Shown piece after piece: positions 53,980 through 64,000 of a DNA stretch of 64,000 bases. Both the position numbers and the translations under genes were made by a program. Positions within the stretch are counted from its first letter, which is position 1; each line of letters opens with the position of its first letter. The notes below the pieces were generated by a model. That model saw only the letters and a list, made by a program, of their open reading frames with translations. It was not told where the DNA came from and ran no database searches. The DNA is from Strix aluco (Eukaryota > Chordata > Aves > Strigiformes > Strigidae): NCBI RefSeq assembly GCF_031877795.1, contig NC_133971.1, positions 65,594,463 to 65,658,462 on the forward strand, read 5' to 3'.

Positions 53980-56900
53980 GCGAGTGTGGTGCGCATGCGC
54001 GGCGGCACGGGCGGGAGGCGGCGGGGAGAGGGCGCCAGCAGCCGCCGCTGCCCGCCGAGGGGGGTGCTTGGCTTCTCTCGATCAGGCCCTATCCTGGCCG
54101 CGTCTTCTGAGGTTGCTGGCGGGGAAGGGTGTCCCCTCCCCGGTACTCGGGGACCGCCTGGAGTGACCTGGAGCCGGGGCCGGTGGGAAGGGACGGGGAG
54201 CGCCCGCGGTGCGTCGGCGGTGGAGGCTGCTGGCGCACCCTCTCCTTCCGTCTCCGGCCTACGGCGGTGGCGGGGCCGACCGTGCCCTTCCCCGCTTGGC
54301 CTGCGCCCTCCGTGCGACGGGGGTCACTCGTGCTCTACAGAGTGCCGCAGGCGTCGGAGGGAGGGCTGCGGCCCACCGGTTGTTGCCGCCGTGCGGCCGG
54401 CCGCCTCCGGCGTTTTTGTCCTTGTTGTAGTGCGTGCAGCACCGACAGAGTGTGCTGTGTTCCCCCTCAAATTTGCGGCCTTAGGCTGTGGATGGTAGCT
54501 AGACACAAATTATATACTATGGGGAGTTTTTCCTTGTATGTCACTGGAGGGTAGTAACGTTTCTTCTAGCAATTCCTAACATAGCATCAACAGGCAGAGG
54601 CTTTCAGGGCAAGGAGGACACAAAACTAGGTAATAGAGTTTTGCATGCAAAAACCGTTGTAGAGAGATGACAAGTAGAAGTTAAAATACATCAAGAGAAT
54701 GAATTGTGATGGGAAGATGAAGAAAAGCAAAGACAGAAGGATTATTTAAACCTTGCATCTTTACAGTATAATTTTAATGGTAGTTGAGCCCCTGTTTCAG
54801 AAGTGTTCTGAAGCCTAGTATTAGGGGTACTAATAGACTGGGGTATTAGGTGGTGTTTCATTAGGTGACCGGAGCTCAAAAGAGCGTGCATTAATATATT
54901 TTTCTTCAAAGTCATCTAATGTACCTACTCTGTGGTTGGTGTGCTGAAGAACTTTCCAGGAGGGGTTTGCAGAAATAGGCAAATAGCAGAGGAAGGTGCC
55001 TGAAAGTTGTTGATCAAAGAGTTCAGAATAACCATAAAAATTTCTTCAGGTTTCGCCATACAAGTCTTTGACTCAAAACCATTTGTATTGTTAACTTTAC
55101 TAGTTTCAAAGATGGCAAAAATATTATGGGGTAGAAATATTTCAGGATGTTCTGTCCAAATAATTTAGTCAAACCTCTTAAACTACACCTACATAACAAG
55201 AAATTTATTTGCTGCCTTTTAATTCTGTTGGTTTACTTTCCACAGGTTCATCCATCTAGGGAATGCTGCAATTAAAGGCAACAGGGTTCTGTTCAAGTTG
55301 CTAATTATTAAGGACACAAAAGCTGAAAAGGAGTTAGCAGACTCCATGTTCTCTTTTAAATGTCTCTGCTCGGATTGTTTTAACTGATTGTCAAGTCGTA
55401 TACTAATTCTTGTAAAAGTGACAAAAGCTTTTTAGTTAAACATTTGTGAGACCCTTACTCAATTGAGCGTTTGTCCTCATTCCAGAAAGATCTGTAGTGC
55501 AGTGTCATACACAACAGGATGCTAAATCATAAATTACAGTAGAAATTATGACATGGTCTAATCCACGTGGTGAAGCAAGATTTGGATTTGTTTCTGTTTC
55601 TAAATTGTCCCTTAATAGCACTGAAGTTATGGTAGTATTATCTTAAAGAAGCACTAGTGAGCTGGAAAGTTGCCTGTTCTTACAGTTTTATGTCTTCTTC
55701 CTTTTCCTCAAAACTGTGTTTTTGTGTGTGTACACTTCTGGATGTATTATCTCAAGATGTAGCCAAGTGACCAGCTGAGCAGAGGGTGAGAACTTAGATT
55801 GAAAATCTAAAAATATATCAACGTCTGTTGGAAGTAATAGCTTTCAGAGAAGCTTACCGTTTCTCTCTCTGTCATTGGCAGATCTAAAGCAGAGGCAACC
55901 CTTTTTTTCAGGGCCCCACCAGGATGTTTTTATTGGCCTTTTAGGGGACAGTCTTCTTTGCATCTCCAGCTCACAGATACAGAGCATGCTGATAAAGAAG
56001 ATGATAATTTCACATTTAACAGCCCTGTGTTTCCTCTGCGTCTTTCCAAGAAATTTCTTTTGACATTAATTGTGAGAAAACAATTTAGGATTGTCATGAA
56101 GTACTTGAAATTGTGCTTTCTAGAGATGCCAAAACACACTAGGAAGTACTAGAAGTAACTTCAAAAGGTATCTCATTATCAAGATTTTTTTTTAAATTTT
56201 TTTTTTATGCTTGTCAGAGATCCTTGTCAATCTCTGACAAACACCAAAAAATCTGATAAGGACTTGAGGATTTCTGTAATCGTCAGTATCTGTGAATAAA
56301 CAGCCAAAACCACATGACTGTGAGCTGTGATTTTCAGGGGTTTTGCTTTACATACATACTGAGGTGTGTCATCTTTTGAAGAATAATTGTTGAATTAGTT
56401 AATAAACAGTTTGAGTTCCTTTTGAAATCCAGTTTTCTCACTCGACATTGGCTTGTAAGTGTGAGAATACTTTAGCCATTTACATAATCTTTTTTTCATA
56501 ATCAGAGAATATCCAGTGATGTACCCTTGATAGTCCCTTCAGGTGACTTGACTTTTAGAGTTACTCCGATTCTGTTGGGTTTATTTGATATTGGCATAAT
56601 AAATACATTTGCGTCAATGTATTTTCAGCATTATATTCCCGTCATGCTAAATAATTGTTTAGGAGTGTGGTGCTAGTACTCTCTAGCATCTTGAATTAAT
56701 TTGAAACATCTAGAACTGTGGAGGATTTTGATTTCCTCACATCTGCTTTGGCTGCAAGTTATTTGGTCAGGAGTTGAGATAAAGCATCTTAGACACTGAT
56801 TCCAGACTTTACTAATGGAAGAGAACGTGAAAGGTCGACCAGAACACTCCTAATCGCAACATGTTCATTTTAACTAAGAATCCTGCTAGAAACAAGCTAA

Positions 56901-59695
56901 TTCTATTGATGTTGTATCATCAGGTTTTGAAGCTTTTTAAATTATTACACAGAACCCGGCAAGAAGTTTTTAAAAATGATACCAGAGCCCTTGAAGGTGA
57001 GATTCTTTTTTTTTTGGTGTGGTGCATGCTTACCTATATTTCTGTGGAACTTCCTTTTCTGGATACGCAGAAAGAGAATTCTTAACATCATTTTCCTTTA
57101 AATTATTCCCTTCCACATTTTATAAGTAATCATTGGGAAAACTTGTATGTCCATAACCAGACATCCTTTAATTTGAAACAAAAAACTAATTGTTAGACTC
57201 AAGCACTCAAGCCATATTTCATATGGAAAACATCTCATTTTGGAACTTCAGTGATCTTCCTGGGATTTTTTAAAAAAGTATGTTCAACTGCACTAAGCAT
57301 TTCAGTTGATTCTCTTTATGTACAGTTGATCTTCAGGGGATAAATACTTCTTTTTTAGAAAACCAACTTATTCCAGTCAACTTGAAATAAGACATCACCT
57401 GAATTCCGTGGGAATCTTCTAATCAAATACTTCAGGCAGAATGCACCAGGAACGTGCTGTAAAGGACTTAGGATTCTGAGCTTTGAGGCAGCGACAAAGA
57501 CAAGATACACTTTTTTGTTCACACTTTTGTTTTCTTGTTTATTTAGCTGCAAGACAGAAGATAAATGAAGAATTCAAAAACAACCAAGATGAAACATCTG
57601 AAGAGAAGATAAATGAGGTACTTCTTGTTTTCATTGGTTTTTTTCCACTTTGCATAACAGTACTTATATAAGAACTTTTTACTTAAAGGATCTCTGCTTA
57701 AAGGAGTGTAAGTACTCGCTGTGTAAGTTACCTTTGCTCAGTTGTTATCTTAACAGTTTTTACTGAGCCATTTTTCTGAAACTTAATGAGATCTGAAATG
57801 AAACTTCTGTATTTTAGGTATTTTTAGTTCTTAACATTCATAGAGAGTGAATAATTTAGTCCTTGTCATTCAGCCTTTTAACAGACTGTATTTAGACTGT
57901 TACTGGGCACTAGTTGGAAGAAAGTGCCTCCATCTGCCCTTTGCAGAAGTAAATCTAAACCTTTGCATCATACTAGCCACTAGTCAGTAACATAAATAGT
58001 TCTGAGCATTTAGTTTGGACTTTCTAGCATTTCTGCTTCTTACCAGACCCCTATAGTAATACTTACATATTTGTGTTCCTGATGTCCGATCTCTTAAATT
58101 GTATGTTCTTTTTATTACAGATGTACAGGAAAAAACTTGCTATAATTTTTAAATCTATATTTGTTAGGAATGGCAACCTACAAAATACACATGTAACTTT
58201 TTTATATGGTTTAATTGATATCTTGATTAAATGTGTCAGTGGAAGAAATTCTAGACTTTAATCAGAACTACAGAATCCTAGAACATCATAGAGGCTGTCA
58301 TATTTATTGTATGTGTATATATATATACACACTGAATAGACTTGGTTGCAGAAGAACTGAATCAAATGATATACAGGACTTGTGAGAACCTGGGCGCTTG
58401 CTTGCATAAACATGGGGATGTTAGTGTTCAGTTTTGGACAGCAGCTAAAAAAATTAATACTGACCAACCAAATGTGCATTACTTTGCCAGAATAGAAAGC
58501 TGCAATGTCTTCTAATATGACATCAAATACTTAGTTATGTAGTGACCTAAGGAGGCAGGAGTAACTATCTGCAGTATTAGAATGTGAGATGTTGCAGCTA
58601 AATCTACTGCAGTATTATAGTTCAGATCAGGAGTGCACTTCTGAAGTTACCTTGGTTATCTCCACTTCCTGTGAGTTGGCTTATTTTGTGAAGCAGTCTC
58701 AGAGCAAATGGCAGAATTCCTTTAAGATGAATCTGAAGGGGAAGGTGTGCTTCCAGAGCATGCAGCCTAGTTGCTGATGAGCATTCAGTAGGGGTACTGG
58801 AGGATACCTAGTCTAAACCCTTAAAAGGGAAAGGGGGGAGCAGAAATTCAGTGTAGAATTCAAATCTTGAGCTCTAACTCTTGCAAAGATCCACTTCTGT
58901 TGGTACACGCTACTTCCTAGTGTAAGCTTATCTTCCGAAGTGTCTCACTTGTGCAATTTCATTTATTTCTGACACAGGTATCATGCAAGCAAGTATTAGG
59001 CTTCTCTTAATCGCTCAGCAAAACTAGCAAGGGTGCTTCTGCTTATCCTCTTAATGAGGGAAGGAATTCTAGGCCTTTTGCCAAATAGTAATGTCTCTAC
59101 TAATCTTTAGGTAGTGCCTTGTTCCTGTACTGCTTTTCTGTGAAACCTCAGTGTTCTTAATTCTTGTCATGCTTTGTCCTTAACTTTGCCTCCTTATTTC
59201 AAGAGGAGGAACGTTACAAGAACCAATTGCCCTTTCACTAAATGTTATTGAGGCATTCACCAGTGTCTTTGATCACTGAAAGCTGGTTACTTGTTTTGGT
59301 AGCTGCATTCCACCTTATTCCTTTGCAGTTTTAATTGCCTATGTAGATCTTACACTGCTGTATGTTACTGAGCAGAAGTTTCATTTCTCTCGTGCTGTAT
59401 ATCAAAGTAGCTTATATATCAACCTGTAAATTATTCCAGGATCCCCAAAGTAAAAGCTATGTATATATAGTGCATAACTAACTGAATAATAGAACTGACT
59501 GTCTTTATTATTTGAATAACTGCCTAGTATGGAAAATACCTCCAGGAATAATCACATATAATTTAAATTACTCTGTTGTGTTGTTTGTGTTGGGTTTTTT
59601 TTCCTTTTTCTAGCTTCTGAAAATAGCTTCAGATGTTGAAGTGATTCTCAGAACTTCTGTTATTCAGGCAGTTCACACAGATTCCGACAAAATAT
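53962..59695 (+). CDS. LYRM7 (MZM1-like) complex III assembly factor, exons 1-4 of 5; last exon outside the window
   Basis: LYRM7 is a mitochondrial-matrix LYR-family protein that binds and stabilises the Rieske iron-sulfur protein UQCRFS1 before its insertion into respiratory complex III. Coding exons proposed on the plus strand are 53,962-53,979, 56,924-56,996, 57,547-57,617 and 59,614-59,695, giving 81 codons plus one base. Exons 2-4 read VLKLFKLLHRTRQEVFKND, AARQKINEEFKNNQDETSEE and LLKIASDVEVILRTSVIQ, closely matching human LYRM7, including the LYR-type LHR motif and Asp25 (site of a known disease substitution in human). Exon 1 gives MARRGQ, the same six-codon length as the human start MGRAVK, with a strong Kozak context (GTCACCATGG), but needs a GC donor. 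The human protein has 104 residues, so about 23 C-terminal residues are missing here; no KLVPRKDLL-like exon is seen up to 64,000. Confidence 0.9.
53980..56923 (+). other. LYRM7 intron 1
   Basis: 2,944 bp if the proposed exon 1 is right. The first 450 bp belong to the CpG island; the rest is AT-rich with an 11-bp-arm hairpin at 56,211. No gene or transposon recognised. Confidence 0.6.
56211..56240. repeat. Perfect 11-bp inverted repeat (hairpin)
   Basis: TTGTCAGAGAT (56,211-56,221), 8-base spacer, ATCTCTGACAA (56,230-56,240). Preceded by a T-rich tract. No transposon ends recognised. Confidence 0.88.
56924..56996 (+). CDS. LYRM7 coding exon 2
   Basis: Acceptor ATCATCAG, donor GTGAGA. Encodes VLKLFKLLHRTRQEVFKND and TRALE plus one base. 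Carries the LYR-type motif. Confidence 0.96.
56997..57546 (+). other. LYRM7 intron 2
   Basis: A 550-bp GT-AG intron, AT-rich. Nothing else seen. Confidence 0.93.
57547..57617 (+). CDS. LYRM7 coding exon 3
   Basis: Acceptor TTTATTTAG, donor GTACTT (weak after +4). Encodes AARQKINEEFKNNQDETSEE followed by KINE. Confidence 0.96.
57618..59613 (+). other. LYRM7 intron 3
   Basis: A 1,996-bp GT-AG intron, AT-rich, with a short (TA)n patch at about 58,315-58,327. No other feature recognised. Confidence 0.93.
59614..59695 (+). CDS. LYRM7 coding exon 4
   Basis: Acceptor TTTTTCTAG, donor GTGAGT. Encodes LLKIASDVEVILRTSVIQ followed by AVHTDSDKI and the first base of a split codon. Confidence 0.96.
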
Positions 59696-60879
59696 GTGAG
59701 TAAAGCTGCATGCTAATAAGATGTTTAAAAATGTTGTAGTTCACTAAATAACTATAAATTTTGAAAAGTAAGTAAAGGGATAGAGAGGGCAAAAGTCTGC
59801 CTATCTGTCATTCTCTGCACAAACCCTTAATTTAAGCCCATTGTCTAATGACACTACCTAGGACAGGTGGAGATTTCAAAGTTTTTACACAAATATTTTG
59901 AAATACAGAGGGTGATAGAAAAGAGGCAGTGACTGCATTTAATGCCCTGATTGAGAGAAGTTATAGTTTGGTACCTTAACTATGAGGAATAACAGCAATT
60001 AGGTAGCAAGTCAGCATGTGGGTGGTGGCTAGTCAGTGAGTATATGTCTAAATGTAGCGGCCACAGAACCTGTAGGTGCTTGTTCTACCAAATAGGTAGA
60101 ATCTGTCGAGGAGAAATAGCAAATGCAGTATGTATGCTGTCCACAGAGTAGCTTTTTCTTTGAGGATTGGTTGTTCTTTTCCAAATCTTTGTTCTGACAA
60201 TTTAAATTTCAGATTATGCCTTAGAAAATTTGTGACACAACAATGGCCTTGATGCAAAACCTATCAAATTCTCAAATTTTGGTTCCTGGTTTTAGAAGCT
60301 CTTTTCTCTTAACAGTCAAAACCAAGAGAAATAGTAGGTTCAGTGTACAACTATGTGGTAGAGGGTAGGAGAAACCTTCAGCTCTGTACATTGTTTCCTT
60401 TCGCTTCTATTTAGTGGTGTCTGTAAAGCTTTGTAACTATTTTCAGCTTTAGGTTTGGTAAAGCATTTAACTTTAGGACAGCCATTATGATTATGGCTGA
60501 AGTGTTGAGTCTTCCGCAGTGATCCTAGGCAAGTGACAGAAGAGTAGGAACAGAGCAAGTGAACTTTGACATCTTCCAGCTGTTTATACCTGGCAGCACT
60601 TCCTGAGTGAGGGTTGGTTTCTGTTTTAGTTATCTTTGGCGTGTTTCTCTCTAATGAACTTGTTCCTGTCAACCTAGGCAGATTTCTTGCATCCAAAAAC
60701 CTTTGACGAAGAATTTTTTTGGAGAATTGCTTGCTGTAGTTTTGAATCTAGTCTTACTCATCAATTACTATCTATTTTCACCAAGCTGTTCATGAGTTTT
60801 TAAGCCCCTTATTGCTCCTCTTTTGGTTTTTTTCCCCCTCTATGGAACAGCTTCTCTGTGAAACAACAAATAAATGCCT

Positions 60880-61615
60880 GTGATCATTCTGTTGCTATTC
60901 TCTTCACCCTTTTCAATTCTACTATCTCTCTCTTAAGATGATTAAGAGCTCGGTCTCTCAATCAGAGTTGAGCACAGTCCAAGCTATGGGCAAATCAGGC
61001 ATTTATACACACAATGATGGCACAATGATGTTTTGTCTTTCATTTTCAATTAGTTTCCTAGTCATTCCTAATTATGAATTTAATTTTTGGCTGCTGTGCG
61101 TCCATATATTTATTTATTTTTACAAAATTATCTTGTATTCATTATACCCATCTGAATGGTCATAGTCAGTTTTGAACCTATGACTTTCTTTGTGAAGTCA
61201 GTTTGGGTTTTTTTGACCTGTGTGCATTGCATGGCTCTACAGGTAATTTCATCTGTCGTTTTACTTGTTACTCAGTCAAGTTTTAAGTTCATCATGCAAT
61301 TCTTCACAGTAAACCATTTTCTTAAAGAACTTATGCAGGATGGTATCATTAAAATCTGTTCTTTTCCTGATTACTTACAAATATGTTGAACAGCACAGAT
61401 GCCAACAAAAATACCTGTAGAACTCCACTTTTGACATCCCTCCATTGGCACACCCGGTCATTTATTGTTCACTTCCTACAGTTTAACCAGTGACTTATAC
61501 ATGTAAGACATTCTATCATAATAAGGCTGTTGTTTCCTTAAAAGCGTTTGCTGAGGGACTTTTGGGAATCCCCAAGCATGTTGTGGCAGCTCCCCAAGAG
61601 CTGTTCAGAGAACTC
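60880..61615 (-). mobile_element. Ancient CR1-like LINE, amniote type
   Basis: Read on the plus strand, phrases match the antisense of a CR1 group widespread in reptiles and birds: GGCATTTATACACACAATGA with GGCACAATGATGTTTTGTCT (about 60,997-61,040), TAATTTCATCTGTCGTTTTA (61,243), AATATGTTGAACAGCACAGA (61,380), AACTCCACTTTTGACATCCC (61,421) and TTTAACCAGTGACTTATACA (61,482). Heavily diverged with no open frame, so clearly older than the other CR1 copies here. Recognised from memory; ends approximate. Confidence 0.75.
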
Positions 61616-61689
61616 CATCGGGGACTGTAAGGCAGAACTCCCCTTGCAAAAGCCACATGAAATTATGTTCAAATACTAATTTATATTCT

Positions 61690-62440
61690 AATACTGTGTG
61701 TGTAGGGATGGGGTTAGAACAGCAAAAGCCCACGTGGAGGATGGCAAGAAGAGCAGCTACAGGTATATCAGCAACGAAAGGAAGAGGGGGAAAAATGTGG
61801 GCCCACAGCTGAGTAGGCGGGGGACCTGATAACAAAGGACACGGAAGAGACTGAGGTACTCGCTACCTTCTTCACCTCAGTCTTTACTGCTAAAGTTTGC
61901 CTTCAGGAGTCATTGGCCTCAGACCCCAGGGAGGACTTGGAGTGAGGCTCTTAGTTTTGGTAGAGGAGGAAAAGGCTAGGGAGCAGATGGGTGCATACAC
62001 AAATTCATGGGACCTGATGCACTGCACCCATGGGTGGTGAGGGAGCTGGCTGATGTCATTGTGAGGCTACTCTCCAATCAACTTTGAAAGGTCATGGTGA
62101 TTAGGGGAGTTGCCTGAGGATTGGAAGAAAGCGAATGTCACTCCTCTTTCCAAGAACGGCAAGAGAGAGATCTGGGAAGCTGGTCAGCCTCACCTTGATC
62201 CCTGGGAAGGTGGTTGAGCCAATCCTGGAAGCTGTTTCCAAACATTCTAAGAACAGAATGGGGACTGGGAGTAGTCACCATGGATTTATGAAGGGGACAC
62301 CTTCTCTGACCATTCTGATACCCTTTTACAGTGAAATGACTTGACTCAGCGAACGCGGGGAGAGTAGTGGTGATTGTCTCTTTTGACTGTAGCAGAGCTT
62401 GAATGCTGTCTCCTTTAAAATTTCCATAAACAAAAAGTGA
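61690..62440 (+). mobile_element. CR1 LINE fragment: EN-RT linker and start of RT
   Basis: The plus strand reads SSYRYISNERKR and NVGPQLS (linker, about 61,755-61,815), then LHPWVVRELADV (about 62,020-62,055) and HHGFMKGTPSLTILIPFY (about 62,280-62,330), with several frame changes and stops between. Both the endonuclease and the 3' half are missing. A missing 3' end is not explained by ordinary CR1 5' truncation and implies later deletion or decay. Confidence 0.85.
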
Positions 62441-63637
62441 TAGAATTGCTCCTACCTAATTTTACAGACTTCTTAGAGAAATGGTAGCAATGGGGTTTGT
62501 GTGGAAGAAGGAGGACTTCCAGAGTCTGGTACTGGCCAGAAAAACTGTCCTGCAGCAAAAAATCTGGAGTGCATCTGTACACAGGGTGCATTTGACCTGC
62601 TTATGAATGCAAAGGATGTCATTATGCAGTCTCCTGCCCATTTTTTTTTTCTGTATCTGTTTTGGATATGTCTAAGCTTTGCTTCTCTGTAATTGATCTT
62701 ACTGCAGTAAGAACAAAACAATAGTCTTGAAAACCCATCAGAGTTCAAGAGCTGTCTGTTTTGTGTGTGTTTGGAATATTTAGTCTTGACAATGTAGTGA
62801 GTCACCAATTAAGGGATCAAGAATTCTTAGAAAAGAAGTACAGAGAATCATGATAGAAGGTCATGGAATAAGAATGAACAGTATTAAAAAAATGTATAGA
62901 ATGGATAGATATTCTTGCTTGTCCTGGTATAATTAAAATGTAAAGAGCATTCAGTGGAGTTGGAATTTACATTCAAAGCTAATACAAAATAAAAAAGGCA
63001 TTTTTATTTTGCACAATAAATAATTCTTAAAGGTTGTAGCAATGAAAAATCTTTGTGGCGAGGAGGAAGGTTATTATTCAAAAGTACAAAAAAGCAGAAG
63101 ATCAAACTTGATGCTTAGCTTGATCCCATAGTGAAAGAGTAAAAGCAAATCTCCTTATAGAAAGAATATACAGACCTTTATACAATGGTAAAGTGATAAG
63201 TAACAGAACATTATTCCTAAGTGCCATTTTTTGAGCAGGCTTCTAGTGTGTTTGCACCTTTCCTAAGAATCCAGCTTTGATTAGTCAGCACTCTGAACTA
63301 GGCAATTCTGATATAGCTTTTGTTACACTATTAATATCACTAGTAGCACAGAGTATGCTATTAGAAAATTCCCAAACCAGAAATTCAGAATTTTTAGGGA
63401 GTTGAAATAATTGTCACTGTATTTTGATAGTAGTTTATGCTGAATTGCATGGTCAGTACATTGTGTGAAATTGTACCTGTAAATGGGTGTGGTTTCCACT
63501 GCTGTTCCATTGTGTTGAATATCTTACTGTATTGTTTCCATCCTTTCTTGTTTGTAAAGAAAAATTGTCTGAGATTAAAAAGCGGAAAAAAGTTGGAAGT
63601 GGGACTTCAGCTTCCAGTTGAATCTGTGGCTAGGTGT
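62441..63637. other. Unique intronic sequence
   Basis: AT-rich sequence within LYRM7 intron 4; nothing recognised. Confidence 0.5.
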
Positions 63638-64000
63638 TGTCGTGGTTTAACCCCAGCCGGCAACTAAGGCCCACACAGCCACGTTCTCACTTCCCCCAAC
63701 TGGGACAGTTTAATAGGTAGAGTGAAAGCTACGTGCACAAGCAAAGCAGAGAAAGGAATTAATTCAGTACTTCCCATCATCAGTCAGGTGTTCAGCCATC
63801 TCCAGGAAAGCAGGGCTCCATCATGTGTAATGTTTACTTAGGAAGATAACTGCCGTAACTCCGAACATCCCCCTTTCCTCCCTTTTCCAGCTTTTATTGC
63901 TGAGCACGATGTCAGATGGTATGGACTATCCCTTTGGTGACTTGGGGTCAGCTGTCCTGGCTGTGTATCCTCCAAATGTGTTGTGCATTTATATGATGAA
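63638..64000 (-). mobile_element. ERVL-type LTR, antisense, cut by window end
   Basis: Starts TGTCGTGGTTTAACCCCAGC, the reverse complement of the CCACGACA 3' end seen in the LTRs at 40,190 and 42,904, so the sense strand is minus. The following sequence (GGCAACTAAGGCCCACACAG, AGCACGATGTCAGATGGTAT, TCAGCTGTCCTGGCTGTGT) is that of the abundant avian ERVL LTR class starting TGTGCTGG in sense. Its other end and target duplication lie beyond the window, so solo or proviral status is unknown. Confidence 0.88.

Larger units (their letters stand above)
53750..54450. promoter_or_regulatory. CpG island at the LYRM7 start
   Basis: Very GC- and CpG-rich block between AT-rich flanks. It contains the proposed LYRM7 exon 1 at 53,962. 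Open frames up to 226 codons here lack any family resemblance and follow from base composition. Confidence 0.85.
59696..64000 (+). other. LYRM7 intron 4, partial
   Basis: Starts with a canonical GTGAGT and runs past the window end (over 4.3 kb). The first 1.2 kb shows nothing recognisable. It then holds an ancient CR1 (minus), a CR1 piece (plus), about 1.2 kb of unique DNA and an antisense LTR. Confidence 0.85.

Noticed and set aside
53818-54498. 226-codon plus-strand open frame and other long frames in the second CpG island
   Set aside because: Composition is Arg/Gly/Pro/Ala-rich with several overlapping frames of similar length, the usual artefact of a CpG island. The LYRM7 homology demands splicing out of this frame after a few codons.
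60340-60696. 118-codon minus-strand open frame in LYRM7 intron 4
   Set aside because: No recognisable domain and no conserved start context; probably chance.
63555-63620. Reading KLSEIKKRKKVGSG considered as the last LYRM7 exon
   Set aside because: It does not resemble the conserved LYRM7 C-terminus (KLVPRKDLL...CDAP in human) and has no convincing acceptor in phase.

Overview
The window is nuclear DNA from a bird, most probably the Z chromosome. Evidence: many CR1 LINE copies ending in the ATTCTATG-type 3' repeat, avian ERV LTRs, and two adjacent protein genes in the synteny known for HINT1 and LYRM7 (human 5q, Z-linked in birds). HINT1 here keeps its full histidine triad, which fits the Z copy rather than the degenerate W-linked HINTW. 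I cannot name the species.

Layout. Positions 1-45.8 kb hold no gene I can support: AT-rich unique DNA carrying CR1 copies (1.55-2.9, 3.29-3.69, 10.73-11.63, 26.37-28.07 and 33.87-36.57 kb), three ERV solo LTRs with clean 5-bp target duplications (35,304-35,940, which sits inside a CR1; 40,190-41,177; 42,904-43,754), simple repeats and a few palindromes. HINT1 lies on the minus strand at about 45.86-49.96 kb, with three coding exons, 126 codons and an intact reading frame. Its CpG-island promoter is at 49.5-50.2 kb. The HINT1-LYRM7 intergenic stretch (50.6-53.7 kb) is largely built of LTRs. A second CpG island at 53.75-54.45 kb holds the likely start of LYRM7 on the plus strand. LYRM7 coding exons 2-4 are clear at 56,924, 57,547 and 59,614; the last coding exon is not in the window. 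The long intron 4 contains an ancient amniote-type CR1, a younger CR1 piece in the opposite orientation, and, at the window edge, an antisense ERVL-type LTR.

Function. HINT1 (purine nucleoside phosphoramidase) and LYRM7 (mitochondrial complex III assembly factor) are divergently transcribed housekeeping genes with separate CpG-island promoters. Nothing in the sequence suggests a shared pathway. I found no new biological system. The points most worth checking are the choice of LYRM7 first exon (a candidate GC-AG intron against a competing in-frame GT-AG first exon), the LTR-filled intergenic interval, and a few unexplained repeats and hairpins.
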